NCBI GenBank assembly: GCA_937926265.1
Contig: CALAZS010000281.1
Coordinates: 1-55,306, forward strand
Length of the DNA stretch: 55,306 nucleotides
Reading direction: 5' to 3'
Origin: an uncultured Gammaproteobacteria bacterium
GTDB taxonomy: Bacteria > Pseudomonadota > Gammaproteobacteria > Chromatiales > Chromatiaceae
The number at the start of each line of letters is the position of its first letter. Position 1 is the first letter of the stretch. Under the pieces are notes generated by a model that did no database searches, was not told the DNA's origin, and saw only the letters and a program-made list of their open reading frames with translations. Shown piece by piece: positions 1-8,128 of this stretch. Both the position numbers and the translations under genes were made by a program.

Positions 1-39
1 TTTCCCGATTATCCCTGGATTCACCTGGAAGGACTTTAG
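1..39 (+). CDS. Possible 3' end of a gene entering from the left
   Basis: Frame 1 reads 12 codons (FPDYPWIHLEGL) and then a TAG stop. The composition looks protein-like, but 12 codons are too few to identify a family or prove coding. A short perfect hairpin (6-bp stem, 62-76) follows, without a T run. There is no minus-strand ATG start (no CAT on the plus strand) in the first 134 bases, so a minus-strand gene beginning here is unlikely. The call is an inference from one edge fragment. Confidence 0.25.
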   Translation, partial: FPDYPWIHLEGL

Positions 40-133
40 CCTATGGACTTTTATCGAGGGCACCCTGAATCAGGGTTATGAACTATACAGGCTGGAAATA
101 ACCAACTCAAACCTGTCTGGTAAAAACTATTAT

Positions 134-892
134 TCAAGAAAACCAGGCGCTCACCTGGTCCTGCTCGAGAATATCAAAACGGTTGCTTAAAGATGGAATA
201 TGCTGCCCAATCATTTCAACAACTTTGTCAGGATGATTGTTTTTTTCACTTAAGTGTCCCAAAACCAGTTGCGCCAGGGTTTCATGTTGTATTTGTTTAA
301 GAAACTCTATCGCCTGAAAGTTATTTAAATGACCGTGGTTGCCGCCAACACGTGCCTGTAAAGATGGCGGATAGGGTCCTCTTCTAAGCATATCGACATC
401 ATGATTTGTTTCCAGAAGCAAAAGATTCAGTTCTTGAAAAGCCTTGATTATGGTTGGCGTTATACAGCCAAGGTCGGTCAAAATTCCGAGGCGGATACCA
501 TTACTGCTGAATATAAACTGGCATGGTTCACGGGCATCATGCGGAACCGCAACCGGTTTAATTTCAATATCACCAATGGAAAAAATACTGGCATGTGGAT
601 TAATCTTATTAAATTCAGGCAGTCGGCCAAACTTGCCTGAACGAAAAGTGCCATGAGATGCATGTACGCCCAGACCATAACGCCGGGCAACAGCACCGAC
701 ACCACTTATATGATCACCATGTTCATGTGTTACCAGGATCGCATCAAGAGATGCCAGGTCAAAATTTATCGTTTCTGCCCTGGCCTCCAGTTCTCTGGCA
801 GGAAAACCGCAATCAAGCAATATTCGTGTTTGACCGGAATCGATAATCGTTGCATTACCCCGACTACCGCTTCCGAGCGTACAAAAACGCAT
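134..892 (-). CDS. MBL-fold metallo-hydrolase, YycJ/WalJ-like
   Basis: A 252-residue metallo-beta-lactamase-fold hydrolase. The N-terminus (FCTLGSGSRGNATII) is typical of the YycJ/WalJ branch. The metal-binding signature THEHGDH lies near residues 55-61, with further candidate ligands HDA near 118, TDLG near 140 and GHLS near 213. Family members are di-metal phosphodiesterases or exonucleases of DNA or RNA; the substrate here is not known. It follows bamC by two bases on the same strand and probably shares the dapA-bamC transcript. The fold is secure and the subfamily fairly so. Confidence 0.8.
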   Translation of the reverse strand: MRFCTLGSGSRGNATIIDSGQTRILLDCGFPARELEARAETINFDLASLDAILVTHEHGDHISGVGAVARRYGLGVHASHGTFRSGKFGRLPEFNKINPHASIFSIGDIEIKPVAVPHDAREPCQFIFSSNGIRLGILTDLGCITPTIIKAFQELNLLLLETNHDVDMLRRGPYPPSLQARVGGNHGHLNNFQAIEFLKQIQHETLAQLVLGHLSEKNNHPDKVVEMIGQHIPSLSNRFDILEQDQVSAWFS

Positions 893-894
893 GC

Positions 895-2067
895 TTACTT
901 AATTTGTTCGTGTATCAGGCTGAGTATGCGACCGGCTGTATCGGTCAAAAGCCTTTGTCCCTGCTCATCCAGTACAACCACTTCAGTAACACTTGAAGTT
1001 GGCTGCACCTGAATCTGGAAGCGTTCATCGACAATATCTTCGTCGCTGTCTCCCCAGAATTTCAGTTTAGATAACCAGCCCTCTTCTGTCTCAACATTGG
1101 CCAAAGGATCGTTATAGCGAACATAATAAACACCTGCTGAACGATCACGGTCCTCAACAGCAAATCCTACACGGTCAAGCGCAAGACCGGTCAGGCGCCA
1201 GGAACGCGAGAAAGATTCACTGATTAGCAACCGCACATCACGAGGATTACGTATCAGTTCAGAACGGCTTGCCTTGGTTGATGATTTCTTCGCGACAAGG
1301 TTTTGCGCCCGCTGTTCTTCAACCCCCATGTACACCATGATACGACGGAGCATTTCAGCTTCGAGAGTAATGTCTCTCGGGCGAGGTTCCCAAATAAAGG
1401 TATCAGCCTCTGATTGGCCCGCATTAACAACACCCGTCTGCTGCAGGCCAAAATGGGTCAGGTACAGCTCAGTGGTACCCGGTTCACCACCAGACTCAAG
1501 GCGAATACGGAACTGGTCCCGGGTCGCAGCATCATAAATACCACCAACATAATCTTTCAGAAAATTTGTAATGAAATCTTCACCAATATCAGCTCGGTTT
1601 TCCAGCCAACCGGTTTTCATCACGCCAACGGTTGGGTCCTGCTCAACCAGCAGAATGCCATTTTCCTGCCAGTAACTGGTGACGCTTTGCCAGACTGACT
1701 GCGGCGGGCTTTGGATAACCAGCCAGCGCTCTGATCCATCTCGTTTGAGTTCGATATTATCAACATCGGGTAGAACAACTGTCTGGGATTTCAGACTGCG
1801 ACCGGCAACACGCTTTTCACCGAGGAATTCAGAGTATGTTGCTACGCCGGAACTTGCTGTATCCGGAACATAGAGTTCACTGCCTACCCGCACATTGGTT
1901 AAATCAGGCGGCAGTTCCAGGTTATTGCCAACCTCGGTGGTTTTTTTGTATTCGACTTTTTTATCCGGCAAATATTCTTCGACATTCATGCCACCACATC
2001 CGGATAAAAATACAGCAACCAGTGCGGCTGCATAAAGGAAACTCGATTTCATTATCATAATTATCAT
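895..2067 (-). CDS. bamC: Outer membrane assembly lipoprotein BamC (NlpB)
   Basis: A lipoprotein of the BAM complex, which inserts beta-barrel proteins into the outer membrane. It has a signal peptide ending in a lipobox (LSGC, with the lipidated Cys near residue 24). This is followed by the BamC-like unstructured segment containing VEEYLPDKKVEYKK and LELPPDLT, then two helix-grip domains. At 390 residues it is longer than the E. coli protein (about 344). Three in-frame ATGs sit at the start (2067, 2058, 2052). The one at 2052 gives the most compact signal peptide, so the true start may be up to five codons inside the given one. It lies directly downstream of dapA, the classic gammaproteobacterial order. 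Confidence 0.88.
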   Translation of the reverse strand: MIIMIMKSSFLYAAALVAVFLSGCGGMNVEEYLPDKKVEYKKTTEVGNNLELPPDLTNVRVGSELYVPDTASSGVATYSEFLGEKRVAGRSLKSQTVVLPDVDNIELKRDGSERWLVIQSPPQSVWQSVTSYWQENGILLVEQDPTVGVMKTGWLENRADIGEDFITNFLKDYVGGIYDAATRDQFRIRLESGGEPGTTELYLTHFGLQQTGVVNAGQSEADTFIWEPRPRDITLEAEMLRRIMVYMGVEEQRAQNLVAKKSSTKASRSELIRNPRDVRLLISESFSRSWRLTGLALDRVGFAVEDRDRSAGVYYVRYNDPLANVETEEGWLSKLKFWGDSDEDIVDERFQIQVQPTSSVTEVVVLDEQGQRLLTDTAGRILSLIHEQIK

Positions 2068-2073
2068 AATCCT

Positions 2074-2124
2074 AATTAGAGATCAGCCTGGATTAGAGAT
2101 CAACCTGGTTTAAAGATTAGCCTG
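2074..2124. repeat. Three 17-bp tandem repeats across the dapA stop codon
   Basis: Three contiguous 17-bp units occupy 2074-2090, 2091-2107 and 2108-2124. Units 1 and 2 differ at two positions, and units 1 and 3 at four. Unit 3 contains the last codons and stop of dapA (stop at 2110-2112); the other two fill the dapA-bamC spacer. The array looks like duplication of the gene's 3' end. Comparable arrays sit at the ends of three other genes in this window. Confidence 0.8.
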
Positions 2125-2982
2125 CTTCATGGCCTCTTTAAGCGGAGCATGAAACTCTTCAGACAACCAGGTTAAAGGCAGACGAATACCTTCGGGAATT
2201 TTTCCCATTTCAGCCAGGACCCATTTAACCGGAATTGGATTTGCTTCAAGAAACAGGCGCTCATGCAACAGCATCAGTTGAGAATTGACAGCTTCTGCCT
2301 TTTCCCGGTTACCGGCAAGTGCATATTCACACATGTCGTGCATGGCAGCCGGTGCCACATTCGAGGTTACCGAAATAACACCATTTCCACCCGATAACAT
2401 AAATTCACAGCCGGTAGCATCATCGCCGCTGTAAATTCCAAAATCATCGCCACACAGGTTGCGAATCTGCTCCAGCCTGGTCAAGTCACCTGTTGCTTCC
2501 TTGATAGCGATGATACCTGGAATTTCTGCAATTCTGCCTACGGTTTCTGGCAACATATCGCAAGCGGTACGTCCAGGCACGTTGTAAAGAATCTGTGGAA
2601 TATCAACAGCTTCAGCCACTGCCTTATGATGAAGATAAAGGCCATGCTGGGTAGGTTTGTTGTAATATGGCGTTACCAGCAGAGCCGCATCTGCGCCAGC
2701 CTGTTTGGCACATTCGGTCAGGCTTATGGCTTCTGTGGTCGAGTTTGCGCCGGTTCCGGCGATAACCGGTATCCGGCCATTAACCATCTTCACCACTTCG
2801 CGAATAACCTGGCAATGTTCAGTTTCATCCAGGGTAGCCGACTCTCCAGTCGTGCCCATGGTCACAATGGCATCTGTACCCTGCTCAATATGCCACTCAA
2901 GCAGCTGGCCCAGGCTATCAAAATCTACTATACCCTCATTAGTCAAAGGTGTGACGAGGGCTACCATACTGCCGCGAAACAT
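2110..2982 (-). CDS. dapA: 4-hydroxy-tetrahydrodipicolinate synthase
   Basis: DapA condenses pyruvate with aspartate semialdehyde, the first committed step of lysine and diaminopimelate synthesis in the cytoplasm. The 290-residue length is normal. The N-terminus MFRGSMVALVTPL, the GTTGES loop near residues 44-49, YYNKPTQHG near 106-114, and the Schiff-base lysine in IIAIKEATGD near 161 are all in place. It opens a minus-strand group dapA-bamC-MBL hydrolase, diverging from gcvR. Its last codons form part of a 17-bp tandem repeat, but the protein is full length. Confidence 0.96.
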   Translation of the reverse strand: MFRGSMVALVTPLTNEGIVDFDSLGQLLEWHIEQGTDAIVTMGTTGESATLDETEHCQVIREVVKMVNGRIPVIAGTGANSTTEAISLTECAKQAGADAALLVTPYYNKPTQHGLYLHHKAVAEAVDIPQILYNVPGRTACDMLPETVGRIAEIPGIIAIKEATGDLTRLEQIRNLCGDDFGIYSGDDATGCEFMLSGGNGVISVTSNVAPAAMHDMCEYALAGNREKAEAVNSQLMLLHERLFLEANPIPVKWVLAEMGKIPEGIRLPLTWLSEEFHAPLKEAMKQANL

Positions 2983-3189
2983 GAAAACTCCAGTGAAAAA
3001 AACTTAATGGCCAATTCTAACTTGCGAGATAACCATTAAACAAGATTGCAGATAATTGAGCCTGCCTGTTTATCATGCAAAGTGCCTAGCCAGTCACTAA
3101 ATTTATTGGATAAACTACCTACAGATTTAAATACTGGTTACGCCCTGCTGAATTATTTCAGCCAATGCCCGAGTAATGAAATTTTCCAG

Positions 3190-3729
3190 ATGAATAATAA
3201 TAAAAGCTTTCTCGTACTTTCCGCCCTGGGTAAAGACAAACCCGGTATTGTTGATCAACTCGCCAAGGCCATTTTTGACCTGGGCTGCAATATCACAGAC
3301 ACAAGAATGACAGTGCTTGGCGGCGAATTCGCCTTACTGCAAATGATCGAGGGACAGTGGAACCAGCTGGTCAAACTCGAAGATTCCATCGATGATCTGT
3401 CAAAAAAACTTGGCCTGACAATAATCACCGAAAGAACCGAAGAGCGTCTGCATTCTCGTGACATGCTCCCTTACATCGTCGATGTAGTTTCCATGGACCA
3501 CCCGGGCATTGTCCATCATCTAGCGAGTTTTTTCTCAACACGCAAAATCAACATTGAAGATATGAATACTTCCAGCTACAGCGCAGCCCATACAGGAACA
3601 CCAATGTTTGCCGTGCGCATGACTGTTGGGATCCCTTCAGATATTCAGATCTCAGGCCTGCGTGAAGATTTTATGGAGTTTTGTGATTCCATGAATCTTG
3701 ATGCCGTACTGGAACCATCCAAAGGTTAA
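3190..3729 (+). CDS. gcvR: GcvR-like ACT-domain regulator
   Basis: Two tandem ACT domains make up this 179-residue protein: one begins with VLSALGKDKPGIVDQLA and the second with VDVVSMDHPGIVHHLA. This is the layout of GcvR, which in E. coli binds the activator GcvA and represses the glycine cleavage operon. The frame stays open upstream to 3046, but the ATG at 3190 matches the family start and the upstream part resembles no domain. Its place before bcp and divergent from dapA is the usual gammaproteobacterial neighbourhood. No gcvA homologue is visible here, so the regulatory target is inferred. Confidence 0.82.
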   Translation: MNNNKSFLVLSALGKDKPGIVDQLAKAIFDLGCNITDTRMTVLGGEFALLQMIEGQWNQLVKLEDSIDDLSKKLGLTIITERTEERLHSRDMLPYIVDVVSMDHPGIVHHLASFFSTRKINIEDMNTSSYSAAHTGTPMFAVRMTVGIPSDIQISGLREDFMEFCDSMNLDAVLEPSKG

Positions 3730-3738
3730 AATCAATCT

Positions 3739-4215
3739 ATGACGCAAATTAAAATTGGAAAAAAAATTCCTGATATTGAACTGCCTGCCACCAGCGATAA
3801 GACTATAAAATTTTCAGATTTTACCGGTAAAAACATCGTCCTTTACTTTTACCCCAAAGCAAGCACTCCCGGTTGCACACAGGAAGGCAAAGACTTTTCT
3901 GAAGCCATCAACAAATTCCGACGTCAATCAACCGTTATTCTCGGGGCTTCCAGAGATAGCGTCAAAGCGCAGCAAAATTTCAAAAACAAGCAGGACTTTC
4001 CCTTTGAACTGTTATCAGACAAGGAAGAACAACTCTGTAACCATTTTGATGTCATCAAAATGAAAAACATGTATGGCAAGCAGGTCAGAGGTATCGAGCG
4101 TAGCACTTTTCTAATCGATAAAAATGGCAAACTTCAGAAGGAATGGCGTGGCATAAAAGTGCCTGGTCATGTTGATGAAGTATTACTTGCTGTTAAAGAA
4201 CTTAATAAAAAATAG
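3739..4215 (+). CDS. bcp: Peroxiredoxin of the Bcp/PrxQ family
   Basis: A thiol peroxidase of 158 residues that reduces hydroperoxides in the cytoplasm. The peroxidatic cysteine is in STPGCTQEGKDF near residue 47, and the thioredoxin fold continues through YGKQVRGIERSTFLID. Many Bcp proteins have a resolving cysteine five residues after the peroxidatic one; here that place is an aspartate (CTQEGKD). The only other cysteine is in EEQLCNHF, so the enzyme may resolve differently or work as a 1-Cys type. It starts nine bases after gcvR and is probably cotranscribed. Confidence 0.9.
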   Translation: MTQIKIGKKIPDIELPATSDKTIKFSDFTGKNIVLYFYPKASTPGCTQEGKDFSEAINKFRRQSTVILGASRDSVKAQQNFKNKQDFPFELLSDKEEQLCNHFDVIKMKNMYGKQVRGIERSTFLIDKNGKLQKEWRGIKVPGHVDEVLLAVKELNKK

Positions 4216-4255
4216 TCTTTAAATCATCTAACTTAACCGCTGGAATAAAACATTC

Positions 4256-5662
4256 ATGGTTCCTCATAATAGTCCCCGTATTTATGTACTAGATACCAAT
4301 GTGCTGATGCACGATCCCACTGCCATTTTCCGTTTTGCCGAACACAATATCTTTTTACCAATGGTGGTTCTCGAGGAACTCGACAAAGGTAAAAAAGGCA
4401 TGTCGGAAGTTGCACGCAATGTTCGCCAGGTCAGCCGCTTTCTCGATGAACTGGTGACCTGTGCCTCGCGTGAAGAGATTGCCAACGGTTTGCCACTTCC
4501 CTGTGTAAAAAACAGCAACGAAGAAGTTGAGCATTTATGCGGACATGTTTTTTTCCAGACTCAAGCCTTTAAAAAGCTGCTTCCAGACAATCTCCCCGGC
4601 ATGAGTCCTGACAACCACATCCTGTCTACTGCACTCGCCTTACAGGATGAATACAAGGACAGTGAAGTCATTCTTGTTTCCAAGGATATTAACCTGCGCA
4701 TTAAAGCCGCTGTCATTGGCCTGGAAGCCGAAGATTACCAAAATGACCAGGCGCTTGACGACCTGGAATTGCTTTATAAGGGTGAGACTGAACTACCAGA
4801 AGATTTTTGGGAAACTCACAGTAAAAACATGGAGTCCTGGCGGGAAGATGGACACACTTTTTACAGAGTTCAGGGTCCCGATACCAAGGACTGGTATCCC
4901 AACCAGTTTTTGTATACCGGTGGGGATGCAGGTTTCGAAGCCATGGTTGTCTCAAAAGATGGCGAAGATGGCATGATTGAGCTGGTTGATGATTACCGGG
5001 TCAGCAAACGCTCTGTATGGGGCATTAACGCCAGAAACCGTGAACAGAACTTTGCCTTAAACCTGTTAATGAACCCCGAGATTGATTTTGTCACTTTGCT
5101 AGGTACTGCCGGCACCGGTAAAACATTACTGGCCCTGGCGGCTGGTCTGACCCAGGTTCTTGACCAGAACATTTACAAAGAAATTATCATGAGCCGTGTC
5201 ACTGTGCCGGTTGGTGAAGACATCGGCTTTTTACCCGGTACCGAAGAAGAAAAAATGACTCCCTGGATGGGCGCCTTAATGGATAACCTGGAAGTGCTGA
5301 CCCAGACTGAAGGTGGTGAATGGGGTCGGGCGGCTACCGATGACCTGTTAAGATCACGTATAAGAATCCACTCACTTAACTTTATGCGTGGACGAACCTT
5401 TCTGAACAAGTACATCATTCTTGATGAAGCCCAAAACCTGACGCCCAAACAGATGAAAACCCTGATTACGCGGGCCGGCCCCGGCACCAAAATCATCTGT
5501 CTCGGTAACGTTGCTCAGATTGATACCCCGTATCTAACAGAAACATCGTCAGGTCTGACATATGCAGTTGACCGTTTTAAATACTGGGCACATAGCGGTC
5601 ATATCACTTTGCAGCGTGGTGAACGTTCAAGACTCGCAGACTTTGCATCCCAAACGCTTTAA
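4256..5662 (+). CDS. PIN domain-PhoH family ATPase
   Basis: A 468-residue fusion of an N-terminal PIN nuclease domain and a C-terminal PhoH-like ATPase. PIN acidic motifs are YVLDTNVLMHDP (residues 5-16), EELD, SPDNHIL and VSKDINLR. The ATPase has Walker A GTAGTGKTLLA near 284 and Walker B YIILDEAQN near 386. Members are called PhoH2 or YlaK and are thought to act as RNA helicase-ribonucleases. All catalytic acids appear intact. It lies 40 bases after bcp on the same strand. Confidence 0.92.
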   Translation: MVPHNSPRIYVLDTNVLMHDPTAIFRFAEHNIFLPMVVLEELDKGKKGMSEVARNVRQVSRFLDELVTCASREEIANGLPLPCVKNSNEEVEHLCGHVFFQTQAFKKLLPDNLPGMSPDNHILSTALALQDEYKDSEVILVSKDINLRIKAAVIGLEAEDYQNDQALDDLELLYKGETELPEDFWETHSKNMESWREDGHTFYRVQGPDTKDWYPNQFLYTGGDAGFEAMVVSKDGEDGMIELVDDYRVSKRSVWGINARNREQNFALNLLMNPEIDFVTLLGTAGTGKTLLALAAGLTQVLDQNIYKEIIMSRVTVPVGEDIGFLPGTEEEKMTPWMGALMDNLEVLTQTEGGEWGRAATDDLLRSRIRIHSLNFMRGRTFLNKYIILDEAQNLTPKQMKTLITRAGPGTKIICLGNVAQIDTPYLTETSSGLTYAVDRFKYWAHSGHITLQRGERSRLADFASQTL

Positions 5663-5671
5663 CGGCATTAA

Positions 5672-7996
5672 TCAATGGGCTAACAATTCCTCGAGTGCTT
5701 TAACAACCCGGTCATACCTGACAATCAGGTTTTGGATCTCATCATCCAATTCAGAATGATTGCCATTGGCGAGTTTTTTTTCAATTTCGTAGGCTTTGTC
5801 ACCCAGCTCAATTGCTCCAACATTTTTACTGCTTGATTTAAACGAGTGAACCAGCCTTTGAACTTCTTTTAAATCACCTGTATTGATTAACAGCTTGATA
5901 TTACTGATCAATTCTGTCGAATGCTTGATATAGCTATGAATAATCTGACCAAAATCATCACCCATCACATCTTTAAGTTCCAACAGGGTCTTATTGTCCA
6001 GTTCACTGCTTCCGCCAGTCGGTTCGACAGTCTCATCCCGAATATCAAGCTCAATATTTTCAACCAGCCTCTCCTGTGGCATCCAGATTTTCAGCACAAC
6101 TCCAAGTGCAGCACGAGATATGGGTTTAGGCAGGTAATCATCCATCTGGGCATCTATACACTGTTGCCGGTCCTCCCGCATGGCATTGGCTGTAATAGCA
6201 ATAATCGGCAGATGTCTGCCTGAGCCGGCATGTTCATTTTCATAAGCCCGCCAGAGTTTGGTAGCTTCAAATCCATCCATTCTCGGCATCTGGCAATCCA
6301 TGAACACCAGATCAAAATTTTCAGTTTTCATTAACTTAACAGCAGAAAAACCTTCATCTACTGAAGTAACTGCAAGCCCAAACATTTTAAGCATTTTTTC
6401 AATCACCGAACGGTTGATCGGGTTATCCTCTGCAAGTAATACTTTTCCTGAAAACTTAAGCTCATTCACCCTGGATGCCTGCACCAGTTTGTCGTTTGGT
6501 TCCCCCTCGCTTCCCTGATCAAACATGCCGCCGAACAGGCTTAAATTGTCAGGCATTTCATGTATCACCTGAAACAGACCAATATCCAGCAAACGGTATA
6601 TTTGCTGCCGAAATGCTTCAAAGTTGAAAGGCCTTAGCAACACAGCATCTGCACCGGCCTGTTTTAAGTCGGTCGACAATGCCGGCAATGCATTCACCAC
6701 CAGTATCTGACTGAACGTACCTGTTAACGCGCGCTTGATTCTTAAAATATCTGATGCAGCGGTAAACTCTGATCCCATTACATCGACCACCACCAGGTCA
6801 ACAAAGCTAGAGTCTCCGGGTTTTAGTGATTTGTTTAATTGTTCCAAAATGATGTCAATAGAATCGGTCGGTTCTATCTTAATTTTGCAGCCTTCCTCCA
6901 TTTGATTATGGACGTCCAGTTTGTACTGGCTTTTCCTGAAATATAATATTGTCGCATCTTCAAGGTTTTCCCTGAGTGCCGGCACATCTCTTAAAGACTT
7001 TCTCAAGGGCAATACAAACCAGAAATTTGAACCTTTGCCTTCTACCGACTTAACATCAATTTCGCCGCCCATCAGTTCCACTAGACGTTTGCAGATAGCC
7101 AAACCGAGACCAGTACCACCATGCAGCCGGGTTGTTGAAGCATCTGCCTGGGTAAATGATGTAAACAGTTTTTTCCTGACCGATTCAGACATACCGATAC
7201 CAGTATCCTTAACGGTAAATACAACTGACACAAAACGAAATTCTTCCTTTTGAACATCAATCTTCAGTTGAATACTTCCACTGTCAGTAAATTTCAGGGC
7301 GTTACTTAAAAGATTGGTAATTATCTGTTTGATTCTTAAAGAGTCCCCTCTTAGGTAAGAGGGTACTTTTGAAGAGAAAGATACATCCAGGTTGAGACCT
7401 TTTTTTTCAGCCGACTGCTTCATCAGGTCAGTTATCGAAAAAACCAGCGCTTTTAAATCAATTTCAATACTTTCAATTTCAAGCTTGCCAACCTCAGCCT
7501 TGGAAAAATCCAGAATGTCGTTTATCAGTCTCAATAAGTGTAACGAAGATTGCAATGCTGTTTTTACCATCTGCAACTGCTCATCATCCAGATCTGTATC
7601 TGAAAGCATTTCCAGGATCGGGATAATGCCATTAAGCGGCGTCCTGATCTCATGGCCAATAGTCGCCATAAATTCAGTCTTGGAACGGCTGGCGCCTTCA
7701 GCAATTCGATTAGCTGTTCGCAGGGACTCCTCAACCGACTGCCTTAAAACAGTTTCGGCTACAATAGCTTCATCCTGCGCGTTGTAGGCAGAGACGAGGT
7801 CTTCGTGCTCTTCAGAGAGTTGTTCAATGAGTTTTTTTAACTGCCTATTTTGTAAGGATGTTTTTATAGTGAAAAAAAGAAAAACAACCGTCAGAACAGC
7901 CATAATAGCTAACAGTACATTTAAATCCATAATACTTTCAGGTGCACCAATCAATTCTTGCCCTATTTTTTCCGGCCAAATAATATTGTCAGACAT
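5672..7996 (-). CDS. Hybrid sensor histidine kinase (BarA/ArcB-like)
   Basis: A 774-residue membrane-anchored hybrid kinase. One transmembrane segment lies near residues 25-45, then a short coiled coil. HisKA carries the phospho-accepting His in TIGHEIRTPLNG near 115, and the HATPase domain follows (DTGIGM; GGTGLGLAICKRL). A degenerate receiver (about 340-475) is followed by an intact one (LLAEDNPINRS; VFMDCQMPRMDG, about 520-640). An HPt domain with LVHSFKSSSKNVGA sits near 710. There is no periplasmic sensor domain, so the signal is probably sensed in the membrane or cytoplasm. It diverges from the response-regulator gene at 8129, a likely partner. A shorter start at Met23 is possible. Confidence 0.92.
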   Translation of the reverse strand: MSDNIIWPEKIGQELIGAPESIMDLNVLLAIMAVLTVVFLFFTIKTSLQNRQLKKLIEQLSEEHEDLVSAYNAQDEAIVAETVLRQSVEESLRTANRIAEGASRSKTEFMATIGHEIRTPLNGIIPILEMLSDTDLDDEQLQMVKTALQSSLHLLRLINDILDFSKAEVGKLEIESIEIDLKALVFSITDLMKQSAEKKGLNLDVSFSSKVPSYLRGDSLRIKQIITNLLSNALKFTDSGSIQLKIDVQKEEFRFVSVVFTVKDTGIGMSESVRKKLFTSFTQADASTTRLHGGTGLGLAICKRLVELMGGEIDVKSVEGKGSNFWFVLPLRKSLRDVPALRENLEDATILYFRKSQYKLDVHNQMEEGCKIKIEPTDSIDIILEQLNKSLKPGDSSFVDLVVVDVMGSEFTAASDILRIKRALTGTFSQILVVNALPALSTDLKQAGADAVLLRPFNFEAFRQQIYRLLDIGLFQVIHEMPDNLSLFGGMFDQGSEGEPNDKLVQASRVNELKFSGKVLLAEDNPINRSVIEKMLKMFGLAVTSVDEGFSAVKLMKTENFDLVFMDCQMPRMDGFEATKLWRAYENEHAGSGRHLPIIAITANAMREDRQQCIDAQMDDYLPKPISRAALGVVLKIWMPQERLVENIELDIRDETVEPTGGSSELDNKTLLELKDVMGDDFGQIIHSYIKHSTELISNIKLLINTGDLKEVQRLVHSFKSSSKNVGAIELGDKAYEIEKKLANGNHSELDDEIQNLIVRYDRVVKALEELLAH

Positions 7997-8128
7997 TAAT
8001 ATAGACTCGCTCTCAGGCCATTGATGCTGTTATATTTATTTTCAATAAAAACTTAAATCAATCTGCAATCTACAGAATTATTACTGGTAAAGAAATAGCT
8101 TTTCCAAAACCCAGGAAAAACCAAAAAA

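Noticed and set aside
62..76. Terminator near the left edge
   Set aside because: ACCCTG-AAT-CAGGGT is a short stem followed by TATGAAC, without a T run; left as a simple hairpin.
653..1012. Open frame of 119 codons on the plus strand
   Set aside because: It lies across the MBL hydrolase and bamC on the other strand and has no domain or ribosome-binding site; it is an antisense shadow.
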